In this document: in pieces, positions 1 to 6,469 of the stretch
How positions within the stretch are numbered: position 1 is the first letter of the stretch
How the letters are laid out: every line of letters starts with the position of its first letter
NCBI GenBank assembly: GCA_016296635.1
Contig: JAEDIZ010000043.1
Span: 1-16,985 of the forward strand
Direction: 5' to 3'
Origin: Oscillospiraceae bacterium
Lineage (GTDB): Bacteria; Bacillota; Clostridia; Oscillospirales; Oscillospiraceae
Length of the DNA: 16,985 nucleotides
The notes under the pieces: model-generated
What the model saw: the letters and a program-made list of their open reading frames with translations, nothing else
What the model was told of the DNA's origin: nothing
Database searches by the model: none
Translations under genes and position numbers: made by a program

Positions 1-257
1 TTTGCAAGGAATGCGGTAACGAGTTCGTGTTCACCGCCGGTGAGCAGGAGTTCTACGCTGAGAGAGGCTTCCAGAATGAGCCGCAGCGCTGCAAGGCTTG
101 CCGCGATGCTCGCAAGAACGCCACCCGTGGCCCGCGTGAATACTTCACCGCTACCTGCGCTGCTTGCGGCGGCGAAGCTCGTGTTCCGTTTGAGCCGAAG
201 TCCGATCGTCCCGTTTACTGCAGCGATTGCTTCGCTCGCATGAAGGCTCAGGGCTGA
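1..257 (+). CDS. Zinc-ribbon protein with two CxxC pairs (5' truncated by window edge)
   Basis: The frame is open from the first base of the window (codons from base 3), so the gene starts outside it; the GTG at 27 lies inside the first zinc-binding module and is not a credible start. The visible part reads CKEC, 25 residues, CKAC, then CAAC, 17 residues, CSDC. Each four-cysteine set should hold one Zn2+. The second set matches the spacing of the known CxxC-x17-CxxC domain family, and the first resembles the 'probable zinc-ribbon' domain common in small clostridial proteins. The protein ends in a basic tail (ARMKAQG). Such proteins are usually about 90-130 residues and cytoplasmic; their role is not established, and nucleic-acid or protein binding is only a guess. 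The gene is followed directly by an intrinsic terminator, so it is the last gene of its transcript. Confidence 0.8.
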   Translation, partial: CKECGNEFVFTAGEQEFYAERGFQNEPQRCKACRDARKNATRGPREYFTATCAACGGEARVPFEPKSDRPVYCSDCFARMKAQG

Positions 258-270
258 TTGAGTAAGCAGA

Positions 271-303
271 AAAAGACTGTACCGTGAGGTACAGTCTTTT
301 TTT
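271..303 (+). terminator. Intrinsic terminator after the zinc-ribbon gene, probably bidirectional
   Basis: A perfect 13-bp stem (271-283 with 288-300) closes a GTGA loop. It starts with AAAA and ends in a run of seven T. On the minus strand the same hairpin also ends in TTTTT, so it can stop purH transcripts too. Confidence 0.9.
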
Positions 304-360
304 GTGCTTTTGCGGCGGCTGCGTGCATGAAGAAAGCCGTCTTTGACACGCTGACAGTCT

Positions 361-387
361 GCCCCGGTATGCGATGCATACCGGGGC
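361..387 (-). terminator. GC-rich hairpin just downstream of purH
   Basis: A perfect 12-bp stem (361-372 with 376-387) closes a 3-base GAT loop, 9 bases past the purH stop codon. It has no T run on the minus strand, so on its own it is a weak intrinsic terminator. It may protect the 3' end of the purH mRNA or act together with the bidirectional hairpin at 271-300. Confidence 0.5.
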
Positions 388-395
388 TTTGACAG

Positions 396-1580
396 TTAAT
401 GGTGGAACAGCCGCATGCCGGTGAAGGCCATGACAACGCCCTGCTTATTGCATTCTTCGATGACAAGATCATCGCGGATGGAGCCGCCCGGCTCCGCAAT
501 ATACTTGACACCGGATTTGCAGGCGCGCTTGATGTTGTCGGAGAAGGGGAAGAAGGCGTCGGAGCCGAGGGAAACGCCGTCGCGGGAGGCGAGGAAAGCG
601 GCTTTTTCCGCTTCCGTCAGACGCTCGGGCTGACGGGTGAAATAATTCTGCCAGACGCCGTCTGCGCAGACATCCTCTTCGTTGCCGTTGATGTAGCCGT
701 CAATGACATTGTCGCGGTTCGGACGGCCGAGATCGTCGCGGAAGGGCAGAGCCAAGGTCTTGGGATGTTGGCGAAGGAACCAGGTGTCAGCCTTGGAGCC
801 CGCAAGTCTGGTGCAGTGGATGCGCGACTGCTGACCTGCGCCGACGCCGATGGCCTGCCCGTCATAGGCAAAGCAGACGGAGTTGGACTGGGTGTATTTG
901 AGGGTAATGAGGGAAACGATCAGGTCGATTTTGGCGCTCTCCGGCAGTTCTTTCTTTTCTGTGACGATGTTGGAAAGAAGGGCTGCATCTATTTTGAAAT
1001 TGTTTCTGCCCTGCTGGAAGGTGATGCCGTAGACCTGCTTGCATTCCTGCTCGGCGGGAACATAATCGGGATCGATCGCAACAACATTGTAGCCGCCCTT
1101 GCGCTTGGTTTTCAGAATCTCCAGCGCTTCCGGCTCATAGCCCGGGGCGATGATGCCGTCGGAAACCTCACGGGCAACCAGCTTCGCGGTGGTTACATCG
1201 CAGACATCGGACAGAGCAACCCAGTCGCCGAAGGAGCACATGCGGTCGGTGCCGCGGGCTCTGGCGTAGGCGCAGGCGAGAAGAGAATCGTCCAGACCGT
1301 CCATATCATCGACAAAGCAGGCCTTCTTGAGATCCTCCGGCAGAATCCTGCCGACGGCGGCGGAAGTGGGCGAAACATGCTTGAAGGAGGTGACGGCGGG
1401 AAGACCCGTTGCGGCCTTCAGCTCTTTCACCAGCTGCCAGGAGTTGAGTGCATCGAGAAAGTTGATGTAGCCGGGTCTGCCGTTCAGAATGGTGATGGGC
1501 AGTTCCGATCCGTTTTCCATGTAGATTTTCGCCGGTTTCTGATTGGGATTGCAGCCGTATTTCAGTTCAAATTCCTTCAT
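396..1580 (-). CDS. purH: Stand-alone AICAR transformylase (5-aminoimidazole-4-carboxamide ribonucleotide formyltransferase)
   Basis: This cytosolic enzyme transfers a formyl group from 10-formyltetrahydrofolate to AICAR (ZMP), giving FAICAR, the penultimate step of IMP synthesis. The 394 residues correspond only to the transformylase part of bifunctional PurH; the N-terminal cyclohydrolase domain is absent. Visible family motifs are the catalytic Lys67-His68 in SFKHVSP, LKYTQSNSVCFA near 228, GAGQQSRIHC near 248, SDAFFPFSD near 340, PGGSIRD near 364 and the C-terminal FTGMRLFHH. Bifunctional PurH usually has KHxNPCG after the Lys-His pair; here it is KHVSPTSA, as in the short clostridial forms. 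The ATG at 1580 has a GGGGGA ribosome binding site 8 bases upstream and lies 3 bases after the purO stop, so the two are cotranscribed under the upstream riboswitch. Confidence 0.93.
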   Translation of the reverse strand: MKEFELKYGCNPNQKPAKIYMENGSELPITILNGRPGYINFLDALNSWQLVKELKAATGLPAVTSFKHVSPTSAAVGRILPEDLKKACFVDDMDGLDDSLLACAYARARGTDRMCSFGDWVALSDVCDVTTAKLVAREVSDGIIAPGYEPEALEILKTKRKGGYNVVAIDPDYVPAEQECKQVYGITFQQGRNNFKIDAALLSNIVTEKKELPESAKIDLIVSLITLKYTQSNSVCFAYDGQAIGVGAGQQSRIHCTRLAGSKADTWFLRQHPKTLALPFRDDLGRPNRDNVIDGYINGNEEDVCADGVWQNYFTRQPERLTEAEKAAFLASRDGVSLGSDAFFPFSDNIKRACKSGVKYIAEPGGSIRDDLVIEECNKQGVVMAFTGMRLFHH

Positions 1581-1583
1581 GTT

Positions 1584-2216
1584 TCAGTCCCCCAAATGTT
1601 TGTTGAAAAGGCGGATTTCGCCTTTGATATTGGTGTAAAGAGAAACCTTGTTGTCCTTGTTGAGCGCGCCCCAGAGCTCTTCCGGCTCCGGCATGGTGAC
1701 TTCCATGGGTTCGCCTGCAAAGGAAGGGAGCGGATTGCCGTCGCCCTGATAGGTGCTGATAAAGTAACCCTTGCCTTCTTCGCAGCCTTCATAGCAGAAG
1801 AATTCGCGCAGGCACTTGCCGTCCTTGTGTTTCAGAATGGAAAGCTCAAAGCTGCCGTTTTCATAAAGCGCGGCGGAGATGCGCGGCGTGAAGTTCGGAC
1901 AGTCCGGCTCATATTCGCGCGTCATGAGCGCCTTGCGAAAATCGCCGAAATCCCGAATGGTATCGGTCTGATCGCCGTTGGTAACGATCAGCGCACCGGG
2001 GATTTTCCGCACGGGATGGTAAATGATCAGGCTGGGATCCGACATTCTGCTTTCGTCGAAAGCTTTTGTACGGATGCCGTCATCGGTCAGCTCGAAAATG
2101 CGATTGCGGCTGTTTTCGCTGCGGCCCATGATGAAGTAATACACGCGGTCTTTGCCGACAACAATGCCGCGGCCGGGATAGGAAGTTTCCTGCAGAAAGC
2201 GGATCAGATCAGTCAT
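1584..2216 (-). CDS. purO: IMP cyclohydrolase of the archaeal PurO type
   Basis: This enzyme closes the ring of FAICAR to give IMP, the last step of de novo purine synthesis. The 210-residue product has the PurO family look (IMP_cyclohyd): GRGIVVG near 16, YYFIMGRSENSRNR near 26-39, FTPRISA near 109-115 and YQGDGNPLPSF near 156-166. It resembles archaeal PurO (about 200 residues) and not the cyclohydrolase domain of bacterial PurH. The start at 2216 is chosen because AAGGAGAAAC lies just upstream with good spacing. A longer frame reaching 2264 would begin inside the riboswitch terminator and is rejected. The gene complements its neighbour, which has only the transformylase activity. Confidence 0.9.
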   Translation of the reverse strand: MTDLIRFLQETSYPGRGIVVGKDRVYYFIMGRSENSRNRIFELTDDGIRTKAFDESRMSDPSLIIYHPVRKIPGALIVTNGDQTDTIRDFGDFRKALMTREYEPDCPNFTPRISAALYENGSFELSILKHKDGKCLREFFCYEGCEEGKGYFISTYQGDGNPLPSFAGEPMEVTMPEPEELWGALNKDNKVSLYTNIKGEIRLFNKHLGD

Positions 2217-2254
2217 TTCAGTTTCTCCTTGCTCGTTTTTTGTGGTGTAAACAG

Positions 2255-2293
2255 AAAAAGGCATTCCGACTCCTTTTCAGAAGTTGGAATGCC
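2255..2293 (-). terminator. Expression-platform terminator of the ZTP riboswitch
   Basis: Read on the minus strand, GGCATTCC (2293-2286) pairs perfectly with GGAATGCC (2267-2260), the stem extends inward by ACT/AGT with one imperfect pair, and TTTTT follows at 2259-2255. The 5' arm shares bases with the conserved CTGGGCA end of the aptamer (2296-2290). Ligand binding would therefore be expected to prevent this terminator from forming, which makes an ON switch. Confidence 0.85.
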
Positions 2294-2373
2294 CAGACGG
2301 TCGACACCTGATTCTCATCAGAAAACTCTTTCCGCTTCCCAGTGGTGCGCCACATTCCGTCAGTTGCGGAAAG
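2290..2373 (-). promoter_or_regulatory. ZTP/ZMP riboswitch (pfl motif) aptamer
   Basis: On the minus strand P1 is CTTTCCGC (2373-2366) with GCGGAAAG (2335-2328). Inside it are ACTGACGGAA, the P2 hairpin GTGG-CGCA-CCAC (2353-2342) and the linker TGGGAAGC. A third hairpin CTGAT-GAGA-ATCAG (2321-2308) follows, then GACCGTCTGGGCA (2302-2290). This order matches the pfl consensus, which has ACUGGCG, a GUGG hairpin, GGGGAGC and CCGCCUGGGCA. The pseudoknot GACGG (2361-2357) with CCGTC (2300-2296) is fully complementary and differs from the common GGCG/CGCC by compensating changes. The class is known to sense ZMP/ZTP, the very substrate of the purH product downstream. Assignment is by eye, without a covariance-model search. 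Confidence 0.9.
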
Positions 2374-2386
2374 ATTAACTAAGTAG

Positions 2387-2414
2387 AGTATAGCATGAAA
2401 GCGGGAAAAAACAA
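2387..2414 (-). promoter_or_regulatory. Likely sigma-A promoter of purO-purH
   Basis: On the minus strand TTGTTT (2414-2409) and TATACT (2392-2387) are separated by 16 bases. Transcription would begin close to the 5' side of the riboswitch P1 stem at 2373, the expected position for a riboswitch leader. Confidence 0.6.
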
Positions 2415-2534
2415 GTCCGCCCTGAAAAAATTTTATGCGGGCGGCTGCTTGTTCTGCGTTGCCAGCCGGTCAAAGGGTTCGCTTCTTGCGTGCGCGCAGG
2501 CTGCTTTTGATCGCACTGAGTAATCCTTTACCAC
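2415..2534. other. Intergenic region between divergent purO and permease operons
   Basis: No convincing coding sequence, RNA gene or plus-strand promoter was found here. There are only short GC-rich inverted repeats (for example CGGCTG with CAGCCG around 2451-2468). The plus-strand operon promoter should lie here or further upstream, but no pair of -35 and -10 hexamers stands out. Confidence 0.4.
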
Positions 2535-2568
2535 AAAGGGGTGGGGGACAGAGTCCCTCACCCCTTTT
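2535..2568 (+). terminator. 15-bp hairpin with T tail ahead of the first permease gene
   Basis: AAAGGGGTGGGGGAC (2535-2549) pairs with GTCCCTCACCCCTTT (2553-2567) around an AGA loop, with a single G-T pair, and ends TTTTC. It has intrinsic-terminator form on the plus strand, yet no plus-strand gene precedes it in the window. It could be an attenuator in the leader of the permease operon, the leftover terminator of a lost upstream gene, or a dispersed palindromic repeat. Confidence 0.55.
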
Positions 2569-2622
2569 CAGATTTCTTCATTTCATGCAAAGCGTCCAAC
2601 TTCGCCATTGAGAGGTTTTTTC

Positions 2623-3566
2623 ATGGAAAAAAACATATCCAACGCGGCAGATCCCACTTTATCAAAAATTTCAAAAAGAACTGGCAGCTGCATCTGATCA
2701 TTTTGATCCCGCTCGTATATCTGCTGATTTTTGAATACGGTCCGATGATGGGTCTGCAGATCGCTTTCCGCGATTACCGCCCGAAAACCGGCATCTGGGG
2801 CAGTACCTGGGTCGGACTGAAGCATTTTAAAGCATTTCTGACTTCCTATAACATCAAAACATTACTGACGAACACGCTGTCGATTTCTCTGTACAGCATC
2901 TTCATCGGTTTTCCGATTCCCATTATTTTTGCGCTGCTTCTGCATATCACGCAGCATGACAGACTGAAAAAACTGACGCAGAATGTTGCCTACATGCCGC
3001 ATTTCATTTCTATTATTGTCATGGTCGGCATCCTCGATCAGATTCTCAATCCCGTAAACGGTCTGATCGGTACGGTTTATCACCTGCTCGGCAACATCGG
3101 TTATCCGGCGGATATCCGCTCCGATGCAGGCGCGTTCCGGCATCTGTATGTGTGGTCCGGCATCTGGCAGAACATGGGCTGGGACACGATTATTTATGTC
3201 GCGGCACTCAGTGCTGTTTCTCAGGATCATCATGAAGCTGCGCAGATCGACGGCGCATCGCGCTGGCAGCGTGTGCTGCATGTGGATATCCCGGCGATTC
3301 TTCCGACCATTGCCATCATGCTCATTCTCCGCTGCGGCAGCGTCATGTCCGTCAGCTACGAAAAGGCTTATCTGATGCAGAACGATCTGAACCTTCGTAC
3401 CTCGGAGGTTATTTCTACCTATGTCTACAAGGTCGGCCTCGGAAAGAACCAGCTTTCCTACGCGGCCGCCATCGGAATGTTCAATTCTGTGATTAACTGT
3501 ATCATGCTTGTGCTTGTAAACTTTACCGCTAAAAAGGCAAGCGACGGAGAACAGGGACTGTTTTGA
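2623..3566 (+). CDS. ABC sugar transporter permease, LplB type (start and body in different frames)
   Basis: This is an inner subunit of a binding-protein-dependent oligosaccharide importer of the CUT1 type. About six membrane segments lie near residues 20-40, 85-108, 125-145, 172-195, 228-245 and 282-302. The EAA loop (EAAQIDGASRW, then IP) near 205-224 is the contact to the ATPase. The long open frame has no usable start: its upstream GTG at 2541 lies within a hairpin, and no in-frame ATG precedes the first membrane segment. The ATG at 2623 follows a GAGAGG site by 7 bases, but its frame ends at TGA 2695. One extra A in the A7 run (2627-2633), or a -1 shift at A AAA AAC, would join it to the body and give a typical 314-residue protein starting MEKKHIQRGR. 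The gene overlaps the next one by 4 bases. Confidence 0.85.
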
Positions 3567-4474
3567 AAGGGAAAAACAAGAGACAGAATAAAATCAAAAA
3601 CAGCAGCAGTGACCGCACGCTCTATATCATTGTGGATGTCCTGCTGATCCTCATATTACTGGTAGTTGCCTATCCCATCATTTATGTTGTTTCCTGCTCG
3701 TTTTCTTCGGCTTCGGCTGTTTCCAGCGGACAGGTGCTTCTGTGGCCGGTTCAGCCGTCCATTGACGGTTATAAGCTTGTGTTCAACTACAAAACCGTTT
3801 GGATCGGACTGAAGAATAGCCTTTTCTACACCATTGTCGGTACGACCTTCAACATGATACTGACGACGCTGGCAGCCTATTCTCTTTCCAGACCGAATTT
3901 TCAGGGTAAGGCAGTCTATACCGGACTGTTCCTTTTCACCATGATCTTCACAGCCGGTATGATTCCCAAGTACATCCTGATGTCCAAATTCCATCTGATC
4001 AACACCCGCTGGGCGCTGATTTTCAGCGGCGGCATCAGCGTTTACAACATGATCATTGTCCGAACCTATTTCCGTTCCAGCATTCCCGCGGAGCTTTATG
4101 AAGCGGCTTATCTGGACAGCTGTTCGGAGTGGAAGTGTTTCCTAAAAATCGCGCTGCCTCTGGCAAAATCCGTGTTGAGCGTTATCACGCTCTATTATGC
4201 AGTCACGCATTGGAATTCCTACTTCAATGCCATGCTCTATGTCAGAGAACTTTCTTTGCAGCCGATGCAGCTTGTGCTGAGGAATATTCTGATTGCAAGC
4301 CGCGTGGATCTGACGCAGATCACCGATCCCGAGCTTTTAGAAAGGGCCGCCGGTATGACGGATCTTCTGAAATATGCGCTGATCGTCGTTACCTCGATCC
4401 CCGTCATCGTGATCTATCCGCTTGTACAGAAGTACTTTGAAAAGGGCGTTATGATCGGCTCTGTTAAGGGCTGA
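3563..4474 (+). CDS. ABC sugar transporter permease, YtcP/LplC type
   Basis: This is the second membrane subunit of the same importer, 303 residues. It has a basic N-terminus, a membrane segment near 19-44, then the usual set of hydrophobic segments, ending with one near 270-290 and the family tail KYFEKGVMIGSVKG. The start is TTG at 3563, overlapping the stop of the first permease gene (TTGA) and preceded by AGGGA 5 bases upstream, which implies translational coupling. The EAA loop reads EAAYLDSCSEWKCFLKIALPL (180-200), where the normally invariant Gly of EAAxxDG is Ser. The homologous loop of the partner is normal. No ATPase or solute-binding gene is next to it; clostridial CUT1 importers often share one ATPase encoded elsewhere. 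Confidence 0.92.
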   Translation: MKGKNKRQNKIKNSSSDRTLYIIVDVLLILILLVVAYPIIYVVSCSFSSASAVSSGQVLLWPVQPSIDGYKLVFNYKTVWIGLKNSLFYTIVGTTFNMILTTLAAYSLSRPNFQGKAVYTGLFLFTMIFTAGMIPKYILMSKFHLINTRWALIFSGGISVYNMIIVRTYFRSSIPAELYEAAYLDSCSEWKCFLKIALPLAKSVLSVITLYYAVTHWNSYFNAMLYVRELSLQPMQLVLRNILIASRVDLTQITDPELLERAAGMTDLLKYALIVVTSIPVIVIYPLVQKYFEKGVMIGSVKG

Positions 4475-4489
4475 TTCGGAGGTACAGCC

Positions 4490-6469
4490 ATGAACTACAT
4501 GATTGACATTGAGAAAATCGATGACCTTCGTGTCATGAATCAAACCGGTGTTTCGCAGTTCGTGTTTCCGAGTCCCAGCATGCATCCCGCATGCTGGGAT
4601 GTGCTGCAGATGGGAAGAAATGAGATTTACCTCTCCCTCTGCTCAGAACTGACCACTGGCGAATACGCAAAGCTGGCCTGCTACGATCCAGACAGGAACT
4701 GCGTTGAGGAGCTTGCCTATCTGAAAAACGCACAGTTCTATGAGGACCGTTTCATCCGGCCCAGTAAGTTCCACACCAGCATGTCCAAACTCCCGGACGG
4801 GCGCATCATCATGCTGACCTACACAACGGACAAGGCGCCGCAGCATCCTGCATGGATGCCGGCTGCGTATTATGCGGATCCATGGGAGGGCTTCCCCGGC
4901 AGCTCCATGATGATCTACGATCCGAAAACGAAAAAGCTGGAGGATCTCGGCATTCCCGTGAAGCGCGAAACGCTCTACGGAGGCGTCTATAACCCCTACA
5001 ACGAACGGTATTACGCCATCGGATTTCTGAAGGGAAATCTCCATGAGATCGATCCGGTGCAGCATACGGTCAGAAACTACGGTCAGGCTGCGGAAAAGGC
5101 CAGCTATCGGCTCGTGCTCGGTAGCGATCAGAACGTTTACTTCACAACGAGAAACGGCGTTCTGGAGCGGCTGAACATCCATACCTCCCAATTGGAACGA
5201 CTGGATTTTCAGATGCCCTGCATCCGCGAGCCCGGCAGACTGCCCCCGTATTTCAGCTGCGCCCTGACCGGCCCCGACGGCAGACTTTACATGACCGGCA
5301 TGAGCGATATGCGTCTGTGCGCCTACGATCCCAAAACCGAACACGGAGAAATCATCGGCACGCTGCTGGATGAAACCGTTTATTCCAACGAACCGGGCGC
5401 ACATCCCTACGTCGGCTGTATGGGCTTTGACAAGCAGAACGTGCTGTATTACTGCATCTGCACTGTCCGCAAGGGCGGCGAGGAGGACTATAAGCTGCCC
5501 GCCATTCTGATGCGGTGGGATGTTTTTGCCGACGGAAAGCCGAAGTATCTCGGCCTGATCGGTACGGAGGAGCGCGTTGTCACTACGACCTGCTCTATGA
5601 TCATGGACACGGAAGCGTACGCTATGTATATCTTTGGCACCAACCACGGTAATGACGGGCCGGACATTTCAAAGATATCCATGTCGCAATATCGGCAGCA
5701 TGCCGCGCAGTTCGGTGAGCAGGTAAAAGATCCGCTTGTTTTTCCGGGCAACACGCAGTATGCAGAACACGGTCAGAGCCTGCGAAACGGTAGAGAGGTG
5801 CTGGGTGCAAACCCGACGGTCTTTTCCTTCGGCAAGGTGACGCCGACCGCATTGTGGCCGCAGTTTTCTTCCGATGAGCAGCAGAACTCCTCTGTCCGTT
5901 CCCTTCGCATTGTGGGGAGCGAAATCGAAGCGATCTGCGGCGAGGACAGCTTTTATCGCATCCGCTTGTCCATGGACGGGCAAATTCTTTCCAAAGAGCC
6001 CTGCGAACCGTTTGAAAAACAGAAGCCGGAGATGACTGACTGCATCCTGCCGTCTTATCCCGGCAGACAGTATAAAAGAGCGTTGAGTTGCTGCGTACCG
6101 CTATCAAACGGCAGAACGCTGGCGGCTACCGAGGACGGTCTGCTGGCCGTCTGCAGCGAAAACGGTGTGTTTTCTCTCGGCCCAGCATGGGTCAACGGCC
6201 CGGTTCGCGCCATGTGCGTGACCGGTGACGGGCAGAAGGCTTACGGCGTCGCGGGAGATGACGAGGATCTCGGCATGATCTTTTCCTATGACGATCAGCA
6301 TGGCGTTCTGTGGCAGGGCATGGCCTATGCCAATCATGTGCAGCGCGGCATTTTCAGCTCTCCCGTGCTCGATGCCATTGCCGTCAGCGAAGACGGAAAG
6401 ACGTTGGTCGTCGGCGCCGGCGGCAGAATGGGCATCGTTTACATTTACCGCAAAGGAGAAACCGCATGA
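4490..6469 (+). CDS. Large predicted beta-propeller protein, function unknown
   Basis: The 659-residue protein has no signal peptide or membrane segment, so it is probably cytoplasmic. It consists mainly of short beta-rich repeats with blade-like signatures: LPDGRIIMLTYT near 101, MIYDPKTKKLEDLG near 141, LVLGSDQNVYFTT near 208, LTGPDGRLYMTG near 259, CAYDPKTEHGEIIG near 277, CVTGDGQKAYGVAGD near 576 and VSEDGKTLVVGAGG near 632. A polar stretch near 385-465 may separate two propellers. The ATG at 4490 follows GGAGG by 7 bases, 15 bases after the permease stop, and the end overlaps the next gene (ATGA). Propellers of this size in sugar operons can be lyases, glycoside-modifying enzymes or scaffolds, but no catalytic signature of a family I know was recognised. 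Confidence 0.8.
   Translation: MNYMIDIEKIDDLRVMNQTGVSQFVFPSPSMHPACWDVLQMGRNEIYLSLCSELTTGEYAKLACYDPDRNCVEELAYLKNAQFYEDRFIRPSKFHTSMSKLPDGRIIMLTYTTDKAPQHPAWMPAAYYADPWEGFPGSSMMIYDPKTKKLEDLGIPVKRETLYGGVYNPYNERYYAIGFLKGNLHEIDPVQHTVRNYGQAAEKASYRLVLGSDQNVYFTTRNGVLERLNIHTSQLERLDFQMPCIREPGRLPPYFSCALTGPDGRLYMTGMSDMRLCAYDPKTEHGEIIGTLLDETVYSNEPGAHPYVGCMGFDKQNVLYYCICTVRKGGEEDYKLPAILMRWDVFADGKPKYLGLIGTEERVVTTTCSMIMDTEAYAMYIFGTNHGNDGPDISKISMSQYRQHAAQFGEQVKDPLVFPGNTQYAEHGQSLRNGREVLGANPTVFSFGKVTPTALWPQFSSDEQQNSSVRSLRIVGSEIEAICGEDSFYRIRLSMDGQILSKEPCEPFEKQKPEMTDCILPSYPGRQYKRALSCCVPLSNGRTLAATEDGLLAVCSENGVFSLGPAWVNGPVRAMCVTGDGQKAYGVAGDDEDLGMIFSYDDQHGVLWQGMAYANHVQRGIFSSPVLDAIAVSEDGKTLVVGAGGRMGIVYIYRKGETA

Noticed and set aside
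343..371. TTGACA at 343 as a plus-strand promoter
   Set aside because: No acceptable -10 hexamer lies 16-18 bases downstream and no plus-strand gene follows.
2217..2264. A 16-codon N-terminal extension of purO
   Set aside because: It would begin inside the riboswitch terminator stem; the ATG at 2216 has a strong AAGGAG site.
399..2378. A 659-codon open frame on the plus strand antisense to purH and purO
   Set aside because: Its sequence is GC-skewed antisense of two clearly conserved genes, shows no family motifs and runs across the riboswitch and terminator.
4643..5647. A 334-codon minus-strand open frame inside the propeller gene
   Set aside because: It is antisense to a gene with good ribosome binding site and operon position, has no recognisable motifs, and arises from high third-position GC.
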